A stretch of DNA of 64,000 nucleotides from Acanthopleura granulata (taxonomy: Eukaryota; Mollusca; Polyplacophora; Chitonida; Chitonidae), in contig JABBOT010000001.1 of NCBI GenBank assembly GCA_016165875.1, forward strand, positions 33,783,011-33,847,010, written 5' to 3'. The notes beneath the pieces are model-generated. The model did no database searches and was not told where the DNA came from. It saw nothing but the letters and a program-made list of their open reading frames with translations. Below are positions 49,806 to 62,090 of the stretch, one piece after another. Both the position numbers and the translations under genes were made by a program. The number at the start of each line of letters is the position of its first letter. Position 1 is the first letter of the stretch.

Positions 49806-51060
49806 TGAAACAGAAATCAAACAATGTATTTTGTTTTATTTATTACTGAAAAGCAAACATGTCTTTGAATATTTCATTAAGTCATACCTGTAATCTTTCA
49901 ATTTTAAAAGCACCATGCCAGGGGATATAATGCCATTGCCTTAATGGGCACTAAATTATCTCAAAACTACCCTAAATCGTCCATAATGTAATTCACACCT
50001 TTTGTGTTGTCATAGTTCATCTCCCATGTTAACTCCCTGTTACGGACCCCCAGTTCTGAATATGATGATAAAAAAATTTGCGATGAAGATACGCCAAAAA
50101 AAGTGTATGAAAGAACCTACTGGCACTTTTACTTCCTAAGCAATCGGATTTCCTTTGTTAGCCTTACTGCATGTAAGTGACACCCGAACCTTTTCACCCT
50201 AAGCGCTTTTGTTGCTTGAATGCGATTGCTATTTTCATTGAAATGCAAGGCTGCCATTGTCACTCGAAAAAGACAGATCACACAGACTGATTAGATGCCT
50301 GTAATTTATTGTCCCTTACTCACATTCCGTGTAAACTCCATTGACAGATGTCCACCATACTGTCAGACTAATCAAACCACTAGCTGTACACCTACTTCTT
50401 ATTACCTTTCTAAGCGTGTGACGGTTATACTTATCAATTATAATTTTGAGCATTCAATAAAAATTGTTTCACAACTGAAGACATTAGAGAGAGAAGCAAG
50501 AAGTTTAAGAATGAACTCTAGAAAACATTTTAAATAATCCTTTCAATTTATATCCAAAAAAGTCTGCTTGAATATACCTTGATTCCATTGCTTCATAAAA
50601 GAAATGTCCATGTTTCGGCGCAAATGATGTTATGGAAAGATTCCAAGGCTGATATATGCTCATTTGGCGCTACCATTTGTATATCTAAAGGATATACAAA
50701 ATGGATTCCATACAGCCTTGGATATCCAAATTAACTTTTAAAATGTTTACATTTCTGTGTTCTCAAAAACACATATATACTTAACTCATTGAACATGTTG
50801 CCAAGACCACATTGGAATGATAAAAAATGTGTTGACAGTTCCTTGAAACCAATAGACTAATCCAGGTTATGTTTTAACTCTAAACGAATTGCTACTCCTT
50901 GAGAGTATGATCTGATTTTTGCTTAACAATATGCATTATGGCTTCACATCATATCCACAGCTAGACTTTACTAGATGCATTTAATGAAGATTTAGGGTAA
51001 CACTGTATATAAATATAATTGGATAAAAGTGACATTGAATAATAATTAAGTGTATTTCCT
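49806..51060. other. No feature recognised apart from the candidate exons at its edges
   Basis: AT-rich intron-like DNA with no domain or repeat that I could name. Confidence 0.3.
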
Positions 51061-51261
51061 AACCTTCAACAGGTGTGACTTAGTGCATGAATCATCAATG
51101 TTCTTGTAGCTCGGGATCCTGCAACACAAAACAGTTGTTATATTAGCTACTATCCGTCAACTAGTAACTTGTACATATTATAAACTGGTAATAAACAATT
51201 GGCCTGTTACTTTATGCAATGACTGTCAAAATTCGCTAATAACGGCTGATTTATTCATTTA

Positions 51262-51470
51262 TTTGATTGGTGTTTTACGCTGTAAACCCGACAATGTCCG
51301 AGGGGAAACCCACCACCATCCGCACGTGGCTGGCGGATCTTCCCACGTGCGGCAAGAGAGGAAGCCAGCATGAGCTGAACGTGAGCTCACAAAATCGCAT
51401 TGGTAAGAGGCATCTATAGGTCATTATGCCGCTTTGCCGCGCTTATCCCCTCAGCCAGGCAGGCCCCCAT
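51262..51470 (-). mobile_element. SINE, near full length, reverse orientation
   Basis: Starts GGTGTTTTACGCTGTA and ends in the reverse complement of the tRNA-like head (GTCATTATGCCGCTTTGCCGCGCT). Part of the core around TTCACTTATACGA is deleted. It directly abuts the truncated 3' end of the transposase-like pseudogene. Confidence 0.85.
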
Positions 51471-51510
51471 TACTGTTGATGGTAGACTGACATAACATTC
51501 TTTGCACAGA

Positions 51511-53070
51511 TTAAAAATATACATGTAGGCTTACAAACCCTTTTTTCATCCACTCCCTTGACATGTAGGCATTTCTTGAAGAGATCATCTTCATGAATAT
51601 GGATGTCACATATGTGATCAAGGATTGACATCTGCTTTGCCAACATTTCTGGCCCATTTCCATTATTACTTGCCACACATCAATACACATGATTAGAAAT
51701 GGATTTCCTGCACTTTCCAACAACCTCCAAACCTTTCTTCTTGTCACTTTTATCAAGTTTTTTTCTTGAGTCCTGTAAATGTAAAATAGCAACCAATGAA
51801 TAAAAACAGCAATGTCTGACGCAGACATTATTTTTAAAATAAACATGTACTAATAAATTTTAAATACTTTATATTCAATACTGTCATCAAAAACAGCACA
51901 TACACTTTCCTAATAGCCCGTTTCCGGATGACACCATGCTCACATCAGTGCCATATAGAGAACACTGAAATTACCATCTTAAACTAAAAACAACATAGTT
52001 GCTCACATTTCAAATAAGCACGGGTAGCAACTGTACCTTTAGCTACATGCCACACATCAGTGATGAATGATATCTGGCTGGCTTACACTCATGAACTGTG
52101 TCCGTTAATTGCTTAGTTTTTCACTGTCATACCACTTTATTCTCAAACACCGTTTGAGCCCCTCCAACTCCATGCCTATAGAGTTCCTTACCTCGTTGGT
52201 CTAAACAGATAAAAAATGAAAAGAAAACTTACAAAACAGTGCCATTCAAAACTACCCATTTAACAAAGATGTACCCAAAACTTTCTACTGCAAAAGATGA
52301 AAATGAATTAATCATTTTTGTTTATTAGAAAAACGACCACACATACAGAAACTAATGAAAGTATTATATACGTTATTACGATGGAGAAACAAATGATGTT
52401 TACCTTTATGACAATTAAAAACTGTTATGATAACCCAGAAAAAATAACATAAAGAGGAACAATAACTAAAAACATGAACAAAACAAACCAAATAAGAAAT
52501 ACATAAACTAACAACCTGAAAACAACATTTTTACCAGAATATTGTGTACTGGTAAAGGAAAATGAACTCCTATATTTCATGTTATTCAATTACTACTTCT
52601 ACAAGTTGTGTTTCTATTACTCTGGAGTCTTGAAAATCCATCAGTAAATAGCTCCCACACTTTTCAGTATGACCAGGTCAGCAGCATCTGCCATCTCTTC
52701 CAAGACGCTAAGCCTTTCCCAGTTACCTGCGTGTTTGTTTTTATCTTTTTTCCACACCAGCGCAACAGCTGGGCATAAATAGGCTGAGTGACTTTAGAAG
52801 TAAGTTCTGGCCCAAATAGTTTTAATATTATGGTGATTTAGAAAGCAAATAACCTTTGCCGCGTGACACCCAGAAAACAATGAAGCCGCAGCTATAAGGT
52901 TTCCTACTGGTTTACTCTTGTGCAATGGTTGACTACACCAGTCTTCAGTGTGTCCATTAAGACAGGTGGCTTGCGTCAAAACAAAACTTCCCAACTTTTT
53001 GTGAATGGTAAGCATTCCTGACAAATGTGAAAGAGTGCTAGTAGGCAACTCTGAGAAACAGGGAATTTTC
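51511..53070 (-). pseudogene. DDE-transposase-like multicopy gene, decayed
   Basis: Blocks found in family order going down the minus strand, in shifting frames: LSGMLTIHKKLGSF, SQPLHKSKPVGNLIAAASLF then SGCHAAKV (53020-52840), an ARTYF block followed by QPIYAQLL (about 52810-52760), GRDGRC..PGHTEKCGSYLL (about 52700-52640), and KSISNHVY-stop-CVASNNG, then DHICDIHIHEDDLFKKCLH (51690-51540). I remember this layout (SQP....PAGN, GDGRxDSPGHSAKYG, SISNHLYWC, NH..H....F..CLH) from multicopy fish and invertebrate genes that look like DDE transposases, perhaps Kolobok-type; the superfamily name is tentative. In the SISNHLYW motif the Trp codon is TGA. The part with the TDRH block was not found. Confidence 0.65.
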
Positions 53071-53099
53071 TTTCGTCGACAGGGTCGGAATCACCCCTA

Positions 53100-54600
53100 A
53101 AAGAAAATAGATGCAAATTATTTATCTTAGTGTATTATACACAGCACAAATAATACTCAGAACTATTACAAATACATGTAAGTCCTACTTTAATCTTTAT
53201 TAAATATATATACATGTACTACAACATTTGCCCCTCTCCCCACACGCCTAAGAAAATAATGAGCACTGACAGGAGTATATGATGGCCACAGGTATTGTTC
53301 CTATCTTTTAACCTGGGTGGTATCGGTATAACGTCATAAAGATGTGGTCAGGTGGCAAGGTGCCAGTGAAGGTGTTGAATGCCTGGTGGTTGCGTGGTCG
53401 GGTGATTGCGTGGTTGTATGATGTAAGGAGTTTGACAAGATGCCAGGTTGGCAATCTGCCAGTGCTACATTGGGGCTATATACAGAGCTGGGAGTTTAAA
53501 AAAGTTAAAGTTTATGAAGGCTGGAATATTTTATTTTCAATTATATCAAATTATTATATAAATTAAATTATATTAAATTACAGATTGAAGTTTTGTGTCA
53601 TTGTGAATTAATCGGATGGTTGGGCTGGGGTGAGACTTGTGTTGGAATTAAAAAGGTTGTTTTCAGGGTAAATGGAAGGGCTGATTTTTTGGTTTGTTAT
53701 ACACACATGGACAAATACAGACAATCACAGAAAAACAAAATAACGAAACATAAAATAACACAGATTTGTGCTCAGATTTGAAAGATCACTTTCGGTAGAA
53801 TTCGAAGCCCAATTTTCGTGCTCAGACAATCACAAAGTAGAAAAAAAAATAACGAAACATATATACATAAAACGTAGGTTGTGCTCATATTCCTGAAAAG
53901 GGGACTTTTGGAAGGGTTTTTTTTCTCGCCAGAGGAAAAAAATCACTGGTGTTTCGACGACGATGGTTCGCTCGCCTTTAGCCATTCACCATCGCCCTGG
54001 TATACTGTTACTTTTGCCACGGTGCTCTCGTGCTGCCCAGCCCGGTACCCTGCTTCATAACTTCTGATCTGGTCGTAAATCCAGCAATTTGAACCACGTA
54101 AGGTTATTCAGAAACTCCCTCTCTATATGAAAATACATAGGCCTACATGTAAATGAACGCATCTCCATGAACGCTCTCGCACATAATGCATATATAGCCT
54201 GTCATTCAAACGGCTACATGTGGCAAACTCTGGATTCCCAGAGGAGACGTATGTAGGACTGTCAGCATGCATGTTAAACTTTAAAGACAAAAATCCAAGT
54301 GTTGCCCGTTTTTTTAAATTTTTTTTTATTATTTGTCACACATATATATATATATATATATATATACAGACTAGTATAGTTACATGTACACAACACAAAG
54401 ACATTGATTGCTAATACATGTAAATACGTGACTATGAAAAAAAAAAGGGCTATGTTGTGGTCGCATGATGTAAGGAGTTTGGTAAGGTGCCAGCTGGCAT
54501 TATACCAAATTCCCACGAGGTGGCATTATGCCACAATCTGAAAAGGAAACCAAACTATTGTATGATATTGCTGGCATTATGCCAAAATTTGAAAACACAT
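53100..54600. other. No gene; small local duplications
   Basis: ACAATCACAGAAAAACAAAATAACGAAACATA at about 53720 recurs in altered form at about 53826. ATGATGTAAGGAGTTTGACAAGATGCCAG at about 53420 recurs near 54466 with GGCATTATGCCA-type words around it. A TA dinucleotide run lies at 54343-54366. The region precedes the promoter of the 54.8-kb gene. Confidence 0.45.
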
Positions 54601-54636
54601 GTATTCTGTTCCTCATGAGCGCCTTCGTTTAGTTTT

Positions 54637-54644
54637 TATAAAAA
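54637..54644 (+). promoter_or_regulatory. TATA box of the 54.8-kb gene
   Basis: TATAAAAA, 163 bases before the ATG at 54800. It is the clearest core-promoter element in the window. Confidence 0.5.
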
Positions 54645-54679
54645 GCCGTTCGTTTCCACACCTCAGCTATAAGTATACT

Positions 54680-54778
54680 TGGGAGCTTCAGATCGTCAAC
54701 TAGCACTGCCTAACTTACTTAAGCGGTCAGTTCACCTGGGAGTTTCCGATCGTCAACTAACACTGCCTGACTTACTTA
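54680..54778 (+). repeat. Direct repeat in the leader of the 54.8-kb gene
   Basis: Two 42-bp copies (54680-54721 and 54737-54778) share TGGGAG, GATCGTCAACTA and CACTGCCT(A/G)ACTTACTTA, offset by 57 bp. They lie between the TATA box and the ATG, so they would be transcribed as 5' UTR. Confidence 0.9.
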
Positions 54779-54799
54779 GGCCTACTTTCTGTTTTCATT

Positions 54800-56255
54800 A
54801 TGCCGAAAAGTAAACAGCAATCAACAACAACAATAACTGGAGCGATGAATACTGTTCTAGTGGAGAAAGAGACAACGGATGCACAGCCCGTGCCCGAGAA
54901 GCAGATTAAACTTTCCCCATCGGACAAGATTTCGTTAAAAACTCATGATATTGATATTTTCAGCGTATTCGAGTGGCTGAAAATAAAATCACCTTCTTCC
55001 GATATATCAGCTAACCTTTCCCGTGCAGTACAGCCATTCCAGTGGATGCCTGGGACAAGTTTGAAAGCGTTTTTCAATCACAAACCCGCCGAACAGAAAC
55101 CGACCCTATACCAGCTAGTGAAGATGATGAGAACAGCATACCGTCAGAACAAGCTGTTTCGCCTGCGCGAGGACATTTTCCACAGTTTTTCAACATGTAA
55201 GAATCCACAAACCGGGGAGCACTGGTGGTATACGAATATTAAACAATGGATGCAACACAGCAGGCAGGGAAGATTGTGCTGTCTCACCCCGGAGGGCTTT
55301 AACAGATTAGATAACCACGCAAAGTTCTGTAACAAGTCGCCTTTATTGCCCAACCATGCTGAGGTAAATAACTGAAACACAATAAAACAGTGTCGGTAGA
55401 AACAATCAACAACTGAATTTAACATACACATTCTAGGTTGAGAAAGTTCAGGCATAACGATAATGTAATGGTACAAATACATAACGTTATGTAATGCGTA
55501 TTTACTACGTTTCATTGAGTGTCGATAAGTCCCGTGGAGTTCGCATGGAAATGCACACAATTCAACACAAGCGTTGTTGTTGTCTCTCAAACTGTCACCG
55601 CGCTCCTTAAACGCCTTATTTTCAAAACAAATTTAACACCGTATATGATCCCGTTTATATGTACATGCATATCTAACTGTAAATGTTACACTTACACTGT
55701 GGTTGTTTGGTTGTTGTCAACTTTGAGCGCCATTTAGATAACAGGAACGAGAAATACGCCTCGAAGATTTTCTGATATGTAATGTCACCAAAACTAACTC
55801 TGGCACAGGAGAGTTCTACATGTTCACAGTATACGATAGGCGTGACAAAGATATTATCCTGAGAAAGGCGGTGTCACTTTTCCAGCTCTCATGTGGAAAG
55901 ACCTGACCGAGGCCTCGCATCGTGTAGGGCCACAGTTGAGAAAACAGATGAAGCAATGTCCCAGACAGCTACTACATCACCTACGTCCACACCCCTTCCA
56001 ATTTCTCTCACTGGTGCTGAGAACACTATTCTAAATAATTCAATGTGGAGCGCAATAATGGAGCATATGATTCCCCTTGTTGATAAAGTAAGGGAAGAAC
56101 AATGTGAAGGTTGTCGTTGGATCACCCGAGTCAACGTAGGCATTCGTGTCTCGAGCCATTACATTACATGAATGTGCAAAGTGAAAATTACAGCTGACCA
56201 AGCAGCATTGTGTTTGGAAAATGTACTTGCAACGTTTGACAGGAAGAAGGAGTGA
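54800..56255 (+). pseudogene. Unrecognised gene with DHPSQ Cys/His motif, probably broken
   Basis: Exon 1 54800-55363: ATG (CATTATGCCG), 188 codons, donor GAG|GTAAAT, phase 0. Exon 2 starts at 55745 after GATAACAG with a fitting phase and stays open to TGA 55904-55906 (EREIRLEDFLICNVT..., MFTVYDRRDKD). The coding track then shifts to the frame open from 55893 (a Ser/Thr/Pro linker, TATTSPTSTPLPISLTG, then MEHMIPLVDKVREEQCEGC). It shifts again at about 56115 to LDHPSQRRHSCLEPL, and again near 56184 to ADQAALCLENVLATF, with TGA at 56253. C-x2-C followed by D-H-P-S-Q-x2-H-x-C looks like a metal-binding site; I have seen similar motifs in multicopy invertebrate and fish ORFs without a known function. 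Exon 1 is Lys/Ser-rich at the start, then compact (FQWMPG, WWYTNIKQWM) with no family recognised. The three frame changes could also be hidden introns or assembly errors. Confidence 0.5.
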
Positions 56256-58587
56256 AGGTGGAGAAGCGGTGTAAGTATTTTGAAAAAAAAAAAAACTCAA
56301 GTGATTTTCGCTGATCCATGTATGTGTGTATCGGGTTATTGATGAACAGCATATAACACATGTCAATATTCACTCATATAAATCTTTTATATATAATATT
56401 TCATTATTGTTTATTCAAGTTTGAAGAATACATTTTAAGAAAAGATATATACCTTTCTGGGTGTGATGTACTGGTTATCAACATTGTACTGTATAGGTCT
56501 TTCATCTGTTTAAAATTGTGTGCTGGGTTCTGGAATGCCCAAGCTAGCTCTAATGTAACTTTGGGGCTCACAGTTACTGACTAATACTTCATCTACTGGA
56601 ATCAGTACTTGACTTTTGGTATTATGCGATTTTTCTGCTCTTGGCTTTTTTGTTGACCTTGATGTACCAAACAGTTCGGATCCATTTCAAGAATGTGAGG
56701 CAAGAAAGAAATAAAAATTAGAATAATTTTAACTCAAAAGTTCTGATTAATTCAAATGCACAGTTTCAGTAGCTACAAGTCCACCTAGAAAATAATATCA
56801 GACTTAGCTATATCAGCTATACATCACAGCATTAAGTTTGCTTTAAAAGTTGTTTTTCTCTTGCAGCTCTACCTTTTCAGATGTATACATGCCATATAAC
56901 AATCCTCAATTTACATTACTCAGTGTGAAAAATCATTACATAGACACAAACTTTTAACTTCTAAGGTCAATATTGGATAACCTTTCAATTACACTTTAAT
57001 GCCTGCACAAAAATTAAGATTTCCATTGTAAATACATTACATAAATTTGAAATGCATCAAACTCACAAAAAACACTAACTATTTACTAAGAATTCTGCTA
57101 TTAGCAATAAGTAACAGTGTGTATGATGTGTTTTTCCGAGAGAATATATTTATGACATTGTAAGCAGCCACAGATTCTCCACTACATTTACTTTTCCAAG
57201 CCCGAATTAGCAGTACTTCCAAATCACTCCTGATATTATAAATCAAAAAATAAAAATAAAAAATTGACTCTCTTTATTCAACTTTACCTTACTCGCACTT
57301 GGATTTGATGGTAAATTTATAACAGAAACATTCAAAAGCATTCAGCAAGGAAGAAATTATTTTTTCGCTGGTTGTGTCTTTGTCAGATATCAAACGCGTT
57401 ATTATAACTGTAACGGACCGTGCTACGACCCCTTTACGACTGAATATATACATAAGAAGTTCTCCCTTCACCATGTGGGTTCCAGGGAGGTAGAGAGAAC
57501 AGCGAAGTCAAGAGATAATTCAGTTTCAACAGTTTAAGTATACATATATATACAGATATAATAAAACGAAATACAAGAACAATCATTTATTTACAATAAA
57601 GAAAAGGAATTTAGCTGGTTGGACCCCATCCTTCTGGGACTGGTCTGGGGTCTGCGTCTACCTAGCTGGCAACAGGCCTCGGAGCGGCCTCCTCACGTCG
57701 TCGCTGTAACTGGGCACCTTCTGCCACACCCGGGAAATAGTCCTGACTGGACACGCGTCTCTTAAGACGACTGATAATCTGAAGCATCGCAGCACGAGAC
57801 CCGTTCTACAGCTGATGCCTGGTTTTACGTCCGTAAATTTAATGCAATGTCACTTCAAGCGCACATGCTATGTCTATGTACAACACCCTCGCAGCGTCTT
57901 TGTTTTTGGCGAATTTTTCGTTCGGTAATGTGGCGGTGTGTCACAGGCGCATGCGTACTCGAAGACATGAACTGCACAAGCGCACAGAAAATGGTGGGGA
58001 CTGGAAGGGATTGGCTGTATCTCTGATGTGTGTTAAAGCACTGCCAGGTAATTTTGCAGGTATGTACTATGACAAGTAATGGTTGAAAAAAGTCCATTAT
58101 TTGTGACTACAATTAAACACAGAAAAATATTATCCAGTGAGCAAGTGCCCCCTACACCCTCTTTCTATTGTGATAGGACGCTGGCGCCTGCATTCCAGCT
58201 GAGCCTATCAACCCTTGATGATATTTGAATATGGTATAGGCCAGGCTTTAAGTTATTTGACAGTATAGGTGATTTGGGCCCAAAAAAAAGTAGGGAATAC
58301 AGTTTTAGGTAGGTGTTCTTTGTGAAATTACTACAATAGTAAAGCTATTTTGAGTGGTTTTATACCTAAACCAAATTTCATGAAACTCGGCCTATCGGCC
58401 TTGAAATAAGTTGTTTTTATATAACATCTGGCCACTTTAATTCTCTGTGTTTCAGATACCTCTAGGATATACTGTGTCAGTTTTGCGAGAAAATTTTGAT
58501 TCACCGTCTAAAGGCAGGTTACAGTCCACCTAGGACGCGATGAATAATTCAGTGGTACCTTTGTATTCCGCCCATTAACATAAGAAA
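56256..58587. other. No gene recognised
   Basis: Mostly AT-rich. A GC-richer stretch at 57600-57780 has no open frame of note. A minus-strand ATG frame at 57474-57293 ends at a plausible donor (CGA|GTAAGG) but has no partner exon. Confidence 0.3.
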
Positions 58588-58838
58588 GGCTCGATCTGAA
58601 AGGACAATGCTGTAATGTCAAGTTCAGTGACAGCTTTGTGGGAGGATGAATCCAAGGGTCTTCAGAATTACTACACTCCTGGCACTAGGAGCACTGTCCC
58701 TAATCGCCTACCAATATGGTTTCTTTTCAAATATACAGGTAAGTCCTTTCGAATTTTTGCCACTATTGTTGTCCGACACTCATTCGCGGTATACACAATG
58801 TGAGGAACTGCATACATGTAGCAACCTGTCTTCGCTTG
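58588..58838 (+). repeat. Anchor-exon duplication, copy 1
   Basis: About 250 bp nearly identical to 62612-62848, from AAAGGACA through CATACATGTA. It includes leader, first coding exon and the start of the intron. Confidence 0.9.
58646..58738 (+). CDS. First exon of a type II membrane protein, possible METTL24-like paralogue
   Basis: ATG in context GAGGATGAATC, 31 codons, then a consensus donor CAG|GTAAGT in phase 0. Translation: MNPRVFRITTLLALGALSL, then IAYQYGFFSNIQ. That is a short basic N-terminus, one hydrophobic span and a Phe-Phe-Ser-x-Asn-Ile end. The METTL24-like first exon at 38354-38262 is also 31 codons, phase 0, starts M-K-P-K and ends FFFSGKNIE. I therefore infer a paralogue transcribed rightwards. 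No further exon was found before the window ends, so the assignment rests on this exon alone; other type II enzymes could share the layout. Confidence 0.5.
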
Positions 58839-59669
58839 GCTTAGTCCAAAGGATCTCGGCTGTGGCCGTTCGATATGACGTTAAGCTTACATTAGCCAAG
58901 CAAACACATGGCCCCTTCACTACGCTACAAAGCCACGGGAAGGTCCCATTTAACACTAATGTCGCAAACTGATGGTCCGGCTTTCACGCGGCCAATTCGG
59001 CTTTGCTTCTGTGTTACATTTCTCTCCTTAGGTTGGACGCTTGGCATTCGCAATAATTTCCGACATCTAACGCCAACTGTTAAGTCATAATAAAACTCGA
59101 GCAAATTCTATGTCTCTCGGTACACATCAGGGTTCGCCTTGATGAAACTTGATTAGTAAAGTTGAGGCTGCTGAGCGTGTCGCTTCTGTATGACGTCACT
59201 GCTTTCATTGGGTAACAAATGGAAGTTGTGATTTTACGGATAAAATACCGAATATAACTTATATTCTATTCAGTACCAAGAGTGTTACATGTTTCTCCCA
59301 CCGACCACACATAGGGATACTGGCGAATATCGCTGGCTATGAACTCCCACCAAATACCAGTATAGCATCGGTTGGCAGACGTCTATACCACTACAGCATT
59401 CGGTTTGTTGTGTCAAATGCTGTATTTTAGACGTGGTTTAGACAGATGAATGCATTTAGAAGAAGGATTTAGTGCGCATATGGCTATGTCACATGGTTTT
59501 GTCACTTGGACAACATTTGAAAAGGGGATCCTCTATGCTACCGTCAGTGTTCAACCAGACTCATTCAGGGAAGGATGAATGAATTGCCGTCACATGCCGC
59601 TTGTAAAGTGACACGCCCACCAACCTCATCTTTACTATAACTCTCACTTCCTTTGAGTGTTGTAAGCAG

Positions 59670-59911
59670 TCAATGTTTCAACAAGTTATTTATTATAACA
59701 TTTCGGAGTAAATCAACAGTTTTGCGCCGAATACGTGGGGTGATGAGAGGGAACATGTAGTGGGAGGTAATAAGCCGATCCAGTTCCGTGCACGAGAAGT
59801 CACATGCTAAGGACAAAAAGGCCGAGAGAAGGTAGAGTGGACGCGTTACTGTGAGGAGAGATAAACCGCCGGCCCAGGATGCTATCAGAAAGAAGGTCAC
59901 AGCCCACAGGT
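59670..59911 (-). CDS. Candidate last exon of a membrane protein, unknown gene
   Basis: Acceptor AAATTTCAG at 59920-59912, then 80 codons including TGA. The translation has two hydrophobic stretches (LWAVTFFLIASWAGGLSLL and PLYLLSAFLSLACDF), then a polar tail rich in Arg and Lys (TPRIRRKTVDLLRNVI). It is GC-richer than its surroundings and free of stops. Upstream exons would lie at higher coordinates but none was recognised; the L1-type element begins close by. Family unknown. Confidence 0.4.
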
Positions 59912-60239
59912 CTGAAATTTAACGTATATCGTGTCTTGTAAAAAAAATTCCCTAAACTGAGATGAGAGACACAACAGCAGTCGCCGAGCATGACCAGGCG
60001 CGCCGACAGAAATGTGCAAGGTGGGCTAAATTACGGGAGTAAATATGTCAGACAAACACAAGGCAGATAAGAAAAAGGATATCTATTCATACAGTACTTT
60101 TCGAAGAAGCATGCATGGAGAAGGAAACTATAAAACTCAGCTCTAACACCGACAATACCATAACCCAAACCCAAGCGACCGAAGTGTGGATAACAGTGCA
60201 TTGGGTGATTCAACTGAGCCAGCTATATATTAGCTGCTA

Positions 60240-62090
60240 AAACAGATCATGAGTGCTCTAAATAATGTGGTTACTAGAGATGATCTGCAGGCTGAACTGT
60301 AAAAATCTAACGAAATGGTGATAAATAATTGGATAATTCAATTCAATTGGAGAAGTTGAAAAGCAGGGCATGTGACTTGGAAAGCGAAAACCAGATTTTG
60401 TGAGCTGACATAAAGCACATCTGAGCAGAAGTAAAGACGAGGATAGCGAATGAAATTAAAAGACTCCAGAAAGAACTTAATCTTGTTAAAATGAAAAGTA
60501 ATAATAATGAACAATATTCAAGAAAGAGACAATTAGACGTTTTGGGATAGAAGAACAGAAACATGAATCGATTGAAGACTGGACTAAAAATGCTGTGACT
60601 GTTCTGAATAGGAAATTAGTCATGGGGATTGAAACTGCTGATATTGACATCGTGCATCGCCAAGGCAGATTCAAGTCAATTACAGACCTAGGGCAATCAC
60701 GGTAAAATTTAGGTCCGGAACACATGAAAATGAGTCTATCAAAGGTAGACGTGCGCTTTATGGGACTGGCATTGTGGTGAGGGAAGACTTAACAGCTGAA
60801 AATCTTGCCTTACTGAAGCAAGCCACAACTCACAAAACCACAGAATCTGCTTGCCCCTTCAACGGTAAGATATTTGCAAAAACAATACTGGGTAACATGA
60901 AACAGTTCACAACTTTAAGGCCTGTGAAAGAACAACTTGAAATAAAGCAGACAAATGAAAGTAGTCGCATTTCCAACTTTAGAGAGAGTGTTTTCAGAAA
61001 CCAGGATCACTCTACCAGATACTTTTAAATTTTGTTTCAGCTTTTAGTGTAGGAATTATCCAATACTGACACTTGGTTCAACGTGTATGATCTGTGCTTA
61101 CATGGCTTTTGAAAATTCTTAGGTTTTTCTATGTTCATGGTCATAATGTTTAGTAAACTATCAACCTTTTTTTTCATTTAACTGTTCTTTAACGTAACTT
61201 CTCGTTTGTATACAACCGATTGTGATTGTACCACCTTATAATAAGGTATAAGAACGCTGTTAGATATATAAGAGATATAATAACTATTGATGGACAAATA
61301 ATTTCAAGACTTTAAGTCTAAATATACTGTAAAGGACACGTTTCTCGATTTTAATCGTTTTATAAAAAGAATCTCAACCTCTTGGAAATTGAACTTAGGT
61401 AAACAGTACATAGATCTATAGGAATTTTAGTAAAACGGGGAAAGGGATGCAAAAGGTTCTATGATATACTGAATGCAGAATATGGACCAATAAACAAAGC
61501 TGAGAAGAGATGGGAAGAAGTTGTACCAATGAAATATAATACAACTTGGTCGCAAATTTGCACGTGCCCATTTATTTGTATAACAGAAACCCAACTTAGA
61601 AGTTTGCAATACAAAATACTTCATAGAACTCTAGTTACAAAATCTTTTCTTTTCAAAATCAGTATAAAAGATAACAACACTTGTTCATACTGCAAAAGGG
61701 AGAGTGAAACTATTGATCATCTAATTTTGTCTTGTCCAGTTGTTAAAAGTTTTTTGCAAGACATGAAAGATCGGCTTACGAACGCTGTAAAATATAAGGG
61801 TACGCTCCTCGAACACCACATTATATGCAGTTGGGAAAAAGACCAGTTATTTTTGAATGTTCTTTAGTTACTAGTCAAGTAATGCCTTTATCAAAAAAAA
61901 AAATCAAAACGGCTATCATAAGATTTAGTACATTTTTGCAAAATTTAAAATATAATTTAAAAAATTTTGGATTCCTTAACGCTAAATGGGCACTTGCAAA
62001 AGATGTTATTGAAGTGGTGTACACGGAAGAAGACAGATATGGACAGCAAATGGAGTTCTGTCCGTAAATGGACGTTTTTCCAGAAATTGT
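60240..62090 (+). mobile_element. L1/Tx1-type non-LTR retrotransposon, internally deleted
   Basis: The 5' part (60240-61027) matches an L1-type ORF1 RNA-binding protein in pieces: a coiled-coil-like start, a TADIDIVHRQGRF block (about 60630-60670), a GTGIVVREDLTAENLALLKQ block (about 60760-60815) and a GKIFAK block, with stops and frameshifts. The 3' part is the C-terminus of ORF2: TETQLRSLQYKILHRTL then CSYCKRESETIDHLILSCP (61575-61745, a C-x2-C...H-x4-C zinc knuckle), then NAKWALAKDVIEVVY to TAA at 62065-62067. The endonuclease and the whole RT palm between them are missing, so the element cannot move itself. Confidence 0.8.

Noticed and set aside
57293..57474. Minus-strand ATG exon ending at CGA|GTAAGG
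   Set aside because: Only one splice signal, no partner exon and no recognisable protein.
57413..57860. Possible solo LTR starting TGTAACGGACCGTG with an internal AATAAA
   Set aside because: No matching 3' end, target-site duplication or second copy in the window.
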